Assembly (NCBI GenBank): GCA_030616435.1
Contig: JAUWXI010000004.1
Location: 1 to 18,640, forward strand
DNA from: Candidatus Parcubacteria bacterium
GTDB taxonomy: Bacteria; Patescibacteriota; Minisyncoccia; Minisyncoccales; JAUWXI01
Direction: 5' to 3'
DNA: 18,640 bases
Shown one piece after another: positions 11,938 through 18,358 of this stretch; position 1 is the stretch's first letter, and each line of letters begins with the position of its first letter. The notes beneath the pieces are model-generated. The model worked only from the letters and a program-made list of their open reading frames with translations. It did not search any database and was not told the DNA's origin. Position numbers and translations under genes: made by a program.

Positions 11938-12153
11938 ATGAAAGAAGTTAAAATTCACGGCTTTAAAGTAAAATATGAAGATAATGCCAAAGCAGGGATA
12001 GATTATTTGCGTTATGATCTAGATAGTGAAGAAGCAAGGGTATTTTTTAATCAAGCAAAACTTAAAAAGTATGCTAAATTTGAAGACGATGACGATAGAC
12101 AATTTACTCTTTCTTACAGTTCCGATAGCACCTATACTCTTGTGAGGAGATAA
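11938..12153 (+). CDS. Hypothetical protein, 71 residues
   Basis: I do not recognise this small soluble protein. It begins MKEVKIHGFKVKYEDNAKAG and ends RQFTLSYSSDSTYTLVRR. It is mixed alpha/beta in character, with an acidic run (FEDDDDRQF) and alternating polar/hydrophobic strands near both ends. No cysteine, metal motif or membrane segment is present. It follows the GxxExxY gene by 19 bp on the same strand. It could be a companion protein or an unrelated small gene. Coding status is supported by codon pattern and compact spacing. Confidence 0.6.
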   Translation: MKEVKIHGFKVKYEDNAKAGIDYLRYDLDSEEARVFFNQAKLKKYAKFEDDDDRQFTLSYSSDSTYTLVRR

Positions 12154-12173
12154 TTAAGAAGTAAAAAAAGAGG

Positions 12174-12179
12174 CTATAA
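12174..12179 (+). promoter_or_regulatory. TATAAT -10 box of the nitroreductase-dgkA pair, leaderless type
   Basis: A perfect TATAAT ends eight bases before the ATG at 12188, which places the expected transcription start at the start codon. No good -35 box is visible at 16-18 bp. Confidence 0.55.
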
Positions 12180-12187
12180 TTTGAAAA

Positions 12188-12703
12188 ATGAATGTTTATG
12201 AAGCAATTAAAAAAAGAAGGAGTGTGAGGGATTATAAGCCAGAGCCAGTGCCTGAAGAAAGTTTAAGGAGAATATTGGAGGCAGGGAGATTAGCTCCTTC
12301 AGCTCATAATGCCCAAGATTGGAAATTTGTAGTGGTAAAAGATTCAGAAAAAAGAAAGGCCTTAGCTAAAGCTGCCTTTGGCCAGGGTTTTGTTGCTAAA
12401 GCGCCGGTAGTGATTGTTGCTGTTGCCTTAAATCCAGAAGATGTGATGGGTGGTGGTGTTCCCACTTATGCAGTTGATTTAGCTATTGCTGTTGATCATA
12501 TGACTCTTGCAGCTGTAGAGGAAGGATTGGGGACTTGTTGGATTGGGGCCTTTTCTCAAGGAGAAGTAAAAAGGATTTTAAATGTTCCACAAAAGTATAA
12601 AGTTGTTGCTTTACTAGCTCTTGGTTTTCCGGCTGATTCAGCTAAACCTAAAGTAAGGAAAAATTTAAAGGAAATAGTTTGTTTTGAAACTTTTTGCGAG
12701 TAG
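12188..12703 (+). CDS. Nitroreductase family protein (FMN-dependent)
   Basis: This 171-residue flavoprotein of the nitroreductase superfamily has the FMN-phosphate-binding motif AIKKRRSVRDYKPEPVPEESL at the N terminus. RILEAGRLAPSAHNAQDWKFVVV is the conserved second segment. VDLAIAVDHMTLAAVEEGLGTCWIGAFSQGEVKRILNVP forms the core helix and flavin site, and KVVALLALGFP lies near the end. Such enzymes reduce nitro compounds, quinones or enones with NAD(P)H; substrate cannot be told. The short form is typical of minimal nitroreductases. It is expressed from an adjacent -10 box and is followed 7 bp later by dgkA. Confidence 0.93.
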   Translation: MNVYEAIKKRRSVRDYKPEPVPEESLRRILEAGRLAPSAHNAQDWKFVVVKDSEKRKALAKAAFGQGFVAKAPVVIVAVALNPEDVMGGGVPTYAVDLAIAVDHMTLAAVEEGLGTCWIGAFSQGEVKRILNVPQKYKVVALLALGFPADSAKPKVRKNLKEIVCFETFCE

Positions 12704-12710
12704 AAAAAAA

Positions 12711-13073
12711 ATGATATTTTCTTTGAAAAAAATCATTCGCAGTTTTCAACATGCTTTCCGTGGTTTAAAATATACTTTTAAAAAAGAGCAAACTTTTCGT
12801 ATTCAAATAATAATAGCCTTAATTGTTATTACTTTAATGTTTTATTTTAATATTACTCCTTTAGAAAAGATTATTCTTTTAATTATGGTTTTTTCGGTTT
12901 TGTCTCTTGAATTAGTTAATACTACAGCTGAAAATATTTTAAATGTGGTAGAACCTAACTTCAGGCCCCGAGTCCAGATTATTAAAGATACAATGGCTGC
13001 TGCAGTTTTAGTAGCTGCTTTTGGTTCTCTAATCATTGGCTTAATAATTTTTCTACCTTATCTTTTTAAATAA
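12711..13073 (+). CDS. dgkA: Diacylglycerol/undecaprenol kinase family membrane protein
   Basis: This integral membrane lipid kinase of the DgkA family recycles undecaprenol or diacylglycerol by phosphorylation. With the start at 12711 it has 120 residues, the usual length. SFQHAFRGLKYTFKKEQTFRIQ gives the N-terminal amphipathic helix. Three membrane helices follow at about 31-47, 50-68 and 95-116. The catalytic signature ELVNTTAENILNVV (Glu67, Asn70, Glu74) plus KDTMAAAVLVAA (Asp93) is intact. The ATG at 12684 would overlap the nitroreductase gene by 20 bp and add residues outside the family, so 12711 is preferred. In Gram-positive-like cells this gene serves cell-wall lipid-carrier recycling. 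Confidence 0.9.
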   Translation: MIFSLKKIIRSFQHAFRGLKYTFKKEQTFRIQIIIALIVITLMFYFNITPLEKIILLIMVFSVLSLELVNTTAENILNVVEPNFRPRVQIIKDTMAAAVLVAAFGSLIIGLIIFLPYLFK

Positions 13074-13108
13074 AGAAATTAACAACTTTAATGAATTAAA
13101 TATGAACC

Positions 13109-14023
13109 ATGATTACAATTTACTATCGAACGATCAAAGATAAAAAAATTAGAAGACTCAAGAGAATTAAACGGGGGGCTTGGGTTAATGTTGTTGATCC
13201 AACAGAAAGAGAGGTTAAATACTTAAGAGAACTGGGAGTTGATGTTTCGTTTATTGAAGATGCTTTAGATCCTGATGAGCTTCCAAGAATTGAGATAGAG
13301 AATGGTACCATCTATGTTATGCTCAATGTTCCTCAGGAAGATAGAGGGAAGGTTTTGAATGTCCCACTTTTGGTTGTTATTACTAAAGATATTTTTGTTA
13401 CTCTCTCCAAAAAGCATTTAGATTGCTTAAAACTTGTTTTGAGCAGGAGAGATATTTACACCACTCAAAAAATAAAAAACTTACTTCAGATTTGTCTTCA
13501 AACGGTTAACTTATATACCAAGGAAACTAGAATAATTAATAAAAAGATTGTTGCCAAAAAAGTTACTTTATCAGAGCTTAAAAACAAAGATATTGTTGCC
13601 TTAATTGAACTGGAAGAAGCTCTGAGCGAGTTTATTACCTCACTTGTCTCTCTAATAGGCATTTTTGAAAAAATTCTTAGCGGAAAGTATGTAAAAGTTT
13701 TTGAAGCCGACCAGGAATTAGTGGAGGATTTAATTATTGACTCACAGCAAAGCCTGGATATGTGTAAAACAAGTATTAAAAAAATTGTTAATATCAGAGA
13801 AGCTTATTCAACAATCTTAACTAACAATTTAAATAGAGTAATGAAAATTCTTGCCTTTTTAACTCTGGTTATGGGGATTCCTAATATTATTGCTGGATTC
13901 TATGGAATGAATGTCAGACTTCCTATTCAGGGTAATCCCTTAGCTTTCTTTTACATTTTCATTCTTGCTCTTGCTCTTTCTTTGATTTTTGTTTTAATTT
14001 TTTATTTGAAAAAATGGTTCTAA
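13109..14023 (+). CDS. corA: CorA-like magnesium/divalent cation transporter
   Basis: CorA proteins form pentameric Mg2+/Co2+ channels with a large cytoplasmic funnel and two C-terminal membrane helices. The protein has 304 residues. WVNVVDPTEREVKYLRELGVD at the start and FIEDALDPDELPRIEIENGTIYVMLNVP are typical funnel segments. A long coiled helix follows (about 150-240). The first membrane helix KILAFLTLVMGIPNIIAGF leads into the signature YGMNV, and the second is PLAFFYIFILALALSLIFVLIFYL, ending with basic KKW. The periplasmic loop after GMN is short. The start at 13109 gives MITIYY; a 13-codon frame starting at 13102 overlaps it and is considered noise. Confidence 0.93.
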   Translation: MITIYYRTIKDKKIRRLKRIKRGAWVNVVDPTEREVKYLRELGVDVSFIEDALDPDELPRIEIENGTIYVMLNVPQEDRGKVLNVPLLVVITKDIFVTLSKKHLDCLKLVLSRRDIYTTQKIKNLLQICLQTVNLYTKETRIINKKIVAKKVTLSELKNKDIVALIELEEALSEFITSLVSLIGIFEKILSGKYVKVFEADQELVEDLIIDSQQSLDMCKTSIKKIVNIREAYSTILTNNLNRVMKILAFLTLVMGIPNIIAGFYGMNVRLPIQGNPLAFFYIFILALALSLIFVLIFYLKKWF

Positions 14024-14057
14024 TTTTTAATCTGAAGGTTTAAATACTCTATTGAGA

Positions 14058-14768
14058 ATGGAAGAGGAAGTAAGAAAATTTTTTATTGGTATTGATTTAG
14101 GTGGAAAGACAAGAGCTAGCACTGGATTGTGTATCTTGGAGGAATTTAATGGCAAGCTTTTCCTTTCACAGGCATATTGCAAAATATGTCACGATCTAAG
14201 ATATGCTGAACTTTTTGAGACCTTAAAGCCCTATCTGGAAAGAACAGAGGTTATTGCGATTGATGGACCTCTAACCTTAGGAAAAGGTAAGGGTTTAATG
14301 CGTCTTTATGAGAAGTTTTTGTCAACTAAAATCTTCAGGCAAGCGAGAGTGACACCTTTACCTCCTGCCTTAATGCCTTCTTTGAGTGTGATTGGACAAG
14401 AACTAGTTGAAGAATTTAAAGAATACGGCTTTGTTTTGGATAAAAATTTAATTGAAACCTTTCCAACTCTTGTTAAAGAAATTTGCCACAAAGATTTTCC
14501 TAAGGAACTTTTAGAGAATGAAACTTCAAAAGAGAAAACCAAGATTCCTTGTAAAACTTCTAATCAGAAAGCAGCTCTCATATGTGCTGCTATAGCCTGG
14601 CTTCATTCTAATTTCAAAACGCGCTGGTTAGGCTATAAAGATGGTCTTTTATTTTTACCAGAGATGTCTTTTTGGAAAGAACAATGGCACCAAAAATTTT
14701 ATCAAGCCTGGATGGAGAAATCACGTCTAAAATACCGTTATCTTATTACAAATATTTTTAGAAAATAG
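14058..14768 (+). CDS. DUF429 family protein, RNase H-like fold
   Basis: The 236-residue protein matches the DUF429 pattern: FFIGIDLGGKTRASTGLCIL has the first strand Asp (about 13), VIAIDGPLTLG is the second acidic strand, and LIETFPTLVKEI corresponds to the family's E-x-(Y/F)P motif. SNQKAALICAAIAWLHSNF with DGLLFLPE forms the C-terminal part. DUF429 proteins are predicted to have an RNase H-like fold and possibly nuclease activity, but no member is well characterised in this context. The ATG at 14058 is preferred over a TTG at 14052. It lies 20 bp before the RecB-like nuclease gene on the same strand, suggesting a shared transcript. Confidence 0.8.
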   Translation: MEEEVRKFFIGIDLGGKTRASTGLCILEEFNGKLFLSQAYCKICHDLRYAELFETLKPYLERTEVIAIDGPLTLGKGKGLMRLYEKFLSTKIFRQARVTPLPPALMPSLSVIGQELVEEFKEYGFVLDKNLIETFPTLVKEICHKDFPKELLENETSKEKTKIPCKTSNQKAALICAAIAWLHSNFKTRWLGYKDGLLFLPEMSFWKEQWHQKFYQAWMEKSRLKYRYLITNIFRK

Positions 14769-14788
14769 ATATAAATAGCCATCTTAAG

Positions 14789-15610
14789 ATGAAGAAAAAA
14801 AGAGATTTTTCAAAAATTTATTCTTATAGCAAACTGGGACTTTTTGATAAATGTAAAAAGCAATATCATTTTTATTATCTTGATCCCGAAATTGCTCCTA
14901 TTAAAAAACAGTTTAAAAAACAGAGAGATTATCAGACTAAAGGCCTGGCAGTTCATGGAGCTATTACTCTTTTTTATCATCTTCCAGTTCAGGATCGCAC
15001 ATTTGAAAATCTTAAAGAGTGTTTAAAAAATGCCTGGTTTTCAGAAATTGAACCTGATAAAAAACCACCTTTGGGCAAGGCAGGCGGATTCAATAGTCTG
15101 AAACATGAAAGAAAAGTTTATTATAACACTTTAAGATTGCTCAAGAACTTCTTTAATTTAGAAGACTTAAATCCCAGTTTGTTTTTTCTTCCCACAGCCA
15201 ATATCAAAAATTCTTTTGATGACTATGAGAATCTAATTACCCCTTTAAGTGGGGAATTTTTTATCTCTGGAAAATTTGATAGAATTGATAAATTTGAAGA
15301 CGGCACTTTAAAGATAATTGATTTTAAAACCGGTAGAAAAAATCAAGATCGGTTTCAACTCGATTTTTACAGACTTTTGGCTGAATTAAATTTTGATTTA
15401 AAAGTCAAAACTGCTAGTTTTTATTATTTAGACAATGGGAAAATTAAGGAATTTGATGTTTTAAATCTTGGAAAAGAAAAGATAAAGGAGCAGATCCTAA
15501 ACAAGATAAAAATTATTGAAAACACAAAGGAATTTTTACCAAAAACTAGTCCCTTATGTAACCACTGTGATTTTAAAGAAATTTGCCCGGCTTTCGAGCA
15601 AAAAGATTAA
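14789..15610 (+). CDS. PD-(D/E)XK nuclease with four-cysteine Fe-S motif (RecB/Cas4-like)
   Basis: The 273-residue protein begins YSYSKLGLFDKCKKQYHFYY, the first cysteine (Cys22) in the typical SxLxxFxxCxxxY setting. His56 lies in GLAVHGAI. The nuclease core is SGKFDRID (Asp164) and LKIIDFKTG (Asp178, Lys180), with QLDFYRLLAEL as the following helix. CNHCDFKEICP supplies Cys257, Cys260 and Cys266, completing a likely 4Fe-4S cluster as in AddB and Cas4. No helicase domain or cas genes are nearby. It is a stand-alone RecB-family exonuclease, possibly for repair or DNA uptake. Residues 93-101 (PPLGKAGGF) come from a G+C-rich repeat-like insert. Confidence 0.88.
   Translation: MKKKRDFSKIYSYSKLGLFDKCKKQYHFYYLDPEIAPIKKQFKKQRDYQTKGLAVHGAITLFYHLPVQDRTFENLKECLKNAWFSEIEPDKKPPLGKAGGFNSLKHERKVYYNTLRLLKNFFNLEDLNPSLFFLPTANIKNSFDDYENLITPLSGEFFISGKFDRIDKFEDGTLKIIDFKTGRKNQDRFQLDFYRLLAELNFDLKVKTASFYYLDNGKIKEFDVLNLGKEKIKEQILNKIKIIENTKEFLPKTSPLCNHCDFKEICPAFEQKD
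15065..15087. repeat. G+C-rich mini-repeat-like insert (PPLGKAGG) in the nuclease gene
   Basis: CCACCTTTGGGCAAGGCAGG plus CGG is much richer in G+C than the surrounding AT-rich gene. It contains the small dyad CCTT-TGGGC-AAGG and encodes PPLGKAGG in a poorly conserved loop. It shares GGGCAAGG with the insert in rplL at 8109-8139. Confidence 0.4.
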
Positions 15611-15614
15611 TTTG

Positions 15615-17141
15615 ATGTCAAAAATTGGCTTTGATACAGAAAAATACCTGAAGGCTCAGGAAGCGGCGATAAAGGAAAGATTATCAAAATTTGAAGATAG
15701 GCTCTATCTTGAAATTGGGGGGAAACTTTATGGTGATTTCCATGCTACAAGGAGTCTCCCTGGTTATGATGCTGACACAAAATTAACCTTGTTTAAAAAT
15801 CTGAAGAAAGATCTTCAAGTAATCTTTTGTGTTTCTGCAAAACAACTGGCTTCTGGTAAAATGAGGGGGGATTTGGGAATAGGTTATGATTTGGCTACCA
15901 TTGCTGCTCTTGAGGATTTAAAAGAATTCGGACTCCCGATAGCTGGTGTTGTTATCAATCGATTTTCTGGAGAAGAAGAGGCAAAGGTTCTCAGAAAAAG
16001 ATTAGAAAGGAAAGGCTTTAAAGTTTATTTTCGCTATGAGATAGAGGATTATCCTAAAAACCTGGATTTAATAATAAGTGAGACAGGTTTTGGCAAAGAT
16101 GAATATATTGAGACAAAAAAGCCTTTGATTATTGTTTGGGGAGCAGGTCCTGGAAGTGGAAAGTTTTCTACCTGCTTGAGCCAAATTTATCATGATCAAA
16201 AGAAAGGTTTAGATTCAGGTTATGCAAAATTTGAAACATTTCCAGTCTGGGATTTAACCTTAGAACATCCTGTAAACTTAGCCTATGAGGCAGCTACGGC
16301 CGATTTAGGGGATTTTAATTTGATTGACCCTTATCATCTTTCTGCTTACAAAAAATCGGCTGTTAATTACAATAGGGATGTTGAGAGTTTCCCCATTTTG
16401 ATTAGCTTGATTCAGAAGATGCTAAATAAGAGAAATTTTGTGGCAAATTACCATTCCCCAACGGACATGGGAGTGAATATGATGAAAAAGGGAATAGTCG
16501 ATGAAGAGATTGTTTGTCGGACAGCTAAAAAGGAGATAGTTTTCTATTTCTTTAGATATTGTCAAGAATATTTTAAGGGTTTGGTGGACAAAGAAGTTTT
16601 AGATAAGATGAATTTACTTTTTGAAAAAGCTGGAATTTCTGAAAATTATTTACCTGTTGTTCCTGCAGCAAGAAGGGCAAAAAGGGAAGCAGAGAAAGAC
16701 AAAAGAAAGGGAGAAAGAGGGATTTATTGTGGAGCAGCAATAGAGTTAAAAGATGACAAAATTGTTACCGGAAAGAATTCTCCTCTTCTGCATGCTGAGG
16801 CAGCCTGTATTTTAAATGCAATTAAAGTCTTAGCCAAAATTCCTGATTCAATTGATCTTTTAACTCCTCAAGTCATTGAAAGTCTTAATCAAGTTAAAGG
16901 GAAAATTCTAAAGGAGAAATCAAAGAGTTTGGAAGTAAATGAGATTATCGTTGCTTTAGCAATTTCAGCCCCAGTAAATCCTTTGATAGGGAAAGCCTTG
17001 GTAAAACTTGGAGACCTTAAAAATTGTTATATGCATACGACCCACCCTCTAACTGAGGGAGATCGGGCTATCTTCCGCAAGTTAGGAATTTGGGTCTCGA
17101 CTGATGGGGAAGTAGCAAGAAAAACTCCTAAGAACTTTTAA
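15615..17141 (+). CDS. DUF1846 family protein
   Basis: This large protein (508 residues) matches the DUF1846 family throughout: MSKIGFDTEKYLKAQEAAIKERL, LYLEIGGKLYGDFHATRSLPGYD, SGKMRGDLGIGYD, PVWDLTLEHPVNLAYEAATADLGDFNLIDPYHL, NYHSPTDMGVNM, and LHAEAACILNAIKVLA. A phosphate-binding-type loop GPGSGKFS occurs at about 178-185 after the strand LIIVWGAG. Structures exist for homologues, but the function is not established; a nucleotide or metabolite-linked role is inferred from the loop. The ATG at 15615 is chosen because it opens on the family's N terminus; a frame open from 15516 would overlap the nuclease gene by 95 bases. It follows that gene by 4 bp. Confidence 0.9.
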   Translation: MSKIGFDTEKYLKAQEAAIKERLSKFEDRLYLEIGGKLYGDFHATRSLPGYDADTKLTLFKNLKKDLQVIFCVSAKQLASGKMRGDLGIGYDLATIAALEDLKEFGLPIAGVVINRFSGEEEAKVLRKRLERKGFKVYFRYEIEDYPKNLDLIISETGFGKDEYIETKKPLIIVWGAGPGSGKFSTCLSQIYHDQKKGLDSGYAKFETFPVWDLTLEHPVNLAYEAATADLGDFNLIDPYHLSAYKKSAVNYNRDVESFPILISLIQKMLNKRNFVANYHSPTDMGVNMMKKGIVDEEIVCRTAKKEIVFYFFRYCQEYFKGLVDKEVLDKMNLLFEKAGISENYLPVVPAARRAKREAEKDKRKGERGIYCGAAIELKDDKIVTGKNSPLLHAEAACILNAIKVLAKIPDSIDLLTPQVIESLNQVKGKILKEKSKSLEVNEIIVALAISAPVNPLIGKALVKLGDLKNCYMHTTHPLTEGDRAIFRKLGIWVSTDGEVARKTPKNF

Positions 17142-17143
17142 TC

Positions 17144-17172
17144 TTGACAAGGATTTTTGGTTAATATAAGAT
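17144..17172 (+). promoter_or_regulatory. Promoter of the TetR-family gene
   Basis: TTGACA (17144-17149) is spaced 17 bp from TAAGAT (17167-17172), predicting a start near 17179, the first base of the palindromic operator. The promoter begins two bases after the DUF1846 stop codon. Confidence 0.75.
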
Positions 17173-17178
17173 AGAATA

Positions 17179-17196
17179 ACTTACCGATCGGTAAGT
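17179..17196. promoter_or_regulatory. 18-bp perfect palindromic operator
   Basis: ACTTACCGATCGGTAAGT is a perfect inverted repeat lying between the -10 box and the tetR ATG at 17203, over the predicted transcription start. Its position implies steric autorepression by the TetR-family product. No second copy was noticed in the window. Confidence 0.85.
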
Positions 17197-17202
17197 GAAA
17201 TT

Positions 17203-17760
17203 ATGGGGGATTCAAAAAAGTCAATTATAGAAGAGGCGAGGAAGCTATTCTCAGAATTTGACTTTTTGGGAGTTTCAATGGCAGATATTGCAGGGTCTCT
17301 CGGAATTACAAAGGCTGCCCTTTACTATCATTTTGAAAGCAAGAAACAGCTTTATTTAGAGGTTTTAAAAAGAGCTTTTCGGGATTTAGTTAAAAATTTA
17401 AATGAAGGAACAAAAAGAGAGGACAATTCTCTAAAGCAACTCTCAACATTAATTCAAAACTATTTGAGTTTTTCTTTTAAAGAGAAAAATATTATAAAAT
17501 CTCAGACTTTAAAGATAAAAGACATGGATCCCGAAATAAAAGATTTTGTTGCAAAATTCAGAGAAAAGCTAAAGAGATATTTTAAATCGCCCTTGGAGAA
17601 GACTCTTGAGAGTTCAAAAAAAGAGATTTCGTTAGACTCTTTGACATCCTTTGTTTTAGGGGCAATGGACAGGTTGATTCTGGAGGCAGCTTTTTTAGAC
17701 AAGAAATTAAATGTTAAGAAAAGAACTCGTCAAATTTTAGAGGCCATCGGCTTAATTTAA
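17203..17760 (+). CDS. TetR/AcrR family transcriptional regulator
   Basis: This dimeric repressor has a helix-turn-helix at the N terminus: IIEEARKLFSEFDFLGVSMADIAGSLGITKAALYYHFESKKQLYLEVLKRAF (about 8-59) is the standard TetR DNA-binding domain. The C-terminal ligand-binding domain (about 65-185) is variable and gives no clue to the inducer. Length is typical at 185 residues. The gene stands behind a good promoter carrying a perfect palindrome, so negative autoregulation is very likely. A 33-residue membrane peptide follows 33 bp downstream, before a terminator, and could be part of the same transcript. Confidence 0.93.
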   Translation: MGDSKKSIIEEARKLFSEFDFLGVSMADIAGSLGITKAALYYHFESKKQLYLEVLKRAFRDLVKNLNEGTKREDNSLKQLSTLIQNYLSFSFKEKNIIKSQTLKIKDMDPEIKDFVAKFREKLKRYFKSPLEKTLESSKKEISLDSLTSFVLGAMDRLILEAAFLDKKLNVKKRTRQILEAIGLI

Positions 17761-17793
17761 CAAAGGTCGAAAAATTAAATTAAGTTAATAAAT

Positions 17794-17895
17794 ATGTTAT
17801 TAGAAGGTTCTACTCTCTGGGCCGTAATCGCTGTAATTATTATTGGAGGTTATCTTGCCTTTGCTTATTACAGCAAGATGTGGCCTTTCAAGTAA
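17794..17895 (+). CDS. Putative 33-residue single-TM small protein
   Basis: The peptide MLLEGSTLWAVIAVIIIGGY followed by LAFAYYSKMWPFK has an acidic N-terminal head, one membrane helix (about 8-26) and an aromatic/basic end. It fills the space between tetR and an intrinsic terminator that begins 5 bp after its stop. No ribosome-binding site is evident. Position and composition favour a real small membrane protein; function is unknown. Confidence 0.5.
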   Translation: MLLEGSTLWAVIAVIIIGGYLAFAYYSKMWPFK

Positions 17896-17900
17896 ATAAC

Positions 17901-17941
17901 GAGAGGGCCCCTATCAGACTTGGTGGGGGCTTTCTTTTTTT
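17901..17941 (+). terminator. Intrinsic terminator after tetR and the small membrane ORF
   Basis: GAGAGGGCCCC pairs with GGGGCTTTCTT (with three G-U pairs) around a loop of about 14 nt and is followed by a T-rich tail ending at 17941. The -10 box of the next gene begins immediately afterwards. Confidence 0.75.
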
Positions 17942-17949
17942 GCTATAAT
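17941..17949 (+). promoter_or_regulatory. Extended -10 promoter of the membrane protein at 17956
   Basis: TGCTATAAT is an extended -10 (TATAAT at 17944-17949) six bases before the ATG, predicting a leaderless mRNA. It abuts the T-tract of the preceding terminator. TTGGTG at 17920-17925 is a weak -35 candidate. Confidence 0.6.
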
Positions 17950-17955
17950 TGATTA

Positions 17956-18333
17956 ATGACTGCTGTTTTTCTTCAATATCTTAGCTGGCATTTTTTTGAT
18001 GTTCCCAAAAAGATTTTGAAAGCTTTTAAAAACATTCTCCTTTTTAATTTAGAATATTTTTCCATTTTCTTACTTTTAAAAACCTTTTTTTCTCATTGGC
18101 GTAGATATTCTTTTGCTTATCCTCGAGGTTTTGATATAAGGGCATATGCTGGGGTTTTCTTTTCGAATTTGATTTCAAGAATTTTAGGTGCTGTTGTAAG
18201 AACTTTTTTGATTGTGTTGGGAATTTTGGTAGAAATTCTCATTCTCCTTTTAGGAGGAATTGTCTTTTTGGGTTGGTTCTTTTTTCCTTTTATTTTAGTG
18301 CTACTTCTTTATTTTGGTTTAAAATTCATTTAG
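17956..18333 (+). CDS. Hydrophobic membrane protein, unknown
   Basis: I do not assign this 125-residue protein to a characterised family. The N-terminal half has an amphipathic or short hydrophobic segment (IFLLLKTFFSHWRRYSF). ISRILGAVVRTFLIVLGILVEILILLLGGIVFLGWFFFPFILVLLLYFG forms two or three consecutive membrane helices to the C terminus. WRRYSFAYPRGFDIRAYAG is a conserved-looking polar, arginine-rich stretch between them. It has its own extended -10 promoter, and another membrane-anchored protein starts 25 bp downstream, so the two may act together. Confidence 0.65.
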   Translation: MTAVFLQYLSWHFFDVPKKILKAFKNILLFNLEYFSIFLLLKTFFSHWRRYSFAYPRGFDIRAYAGVFFSNLISRILGAVVRTFLIVLGILVEILILLLGGIVFLGWFFFPFILVLLLYFGLKFI

Positions 18334-18358
18334 TAAATCATTAACTGATAGTTAAAAT

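Noticed and set aside
13102..13143. 13-codon frame overlapping the corA start
   Set aside because: Short, out of frame, and with no conserved or compositional support.
15516..15614. Upstream start for the DUF1846 protein
   Set aside because: It would overlap the nuclease gene and add residues not seen in the family; MSKIGFDTEKY at 15615 is the typical N terminus.
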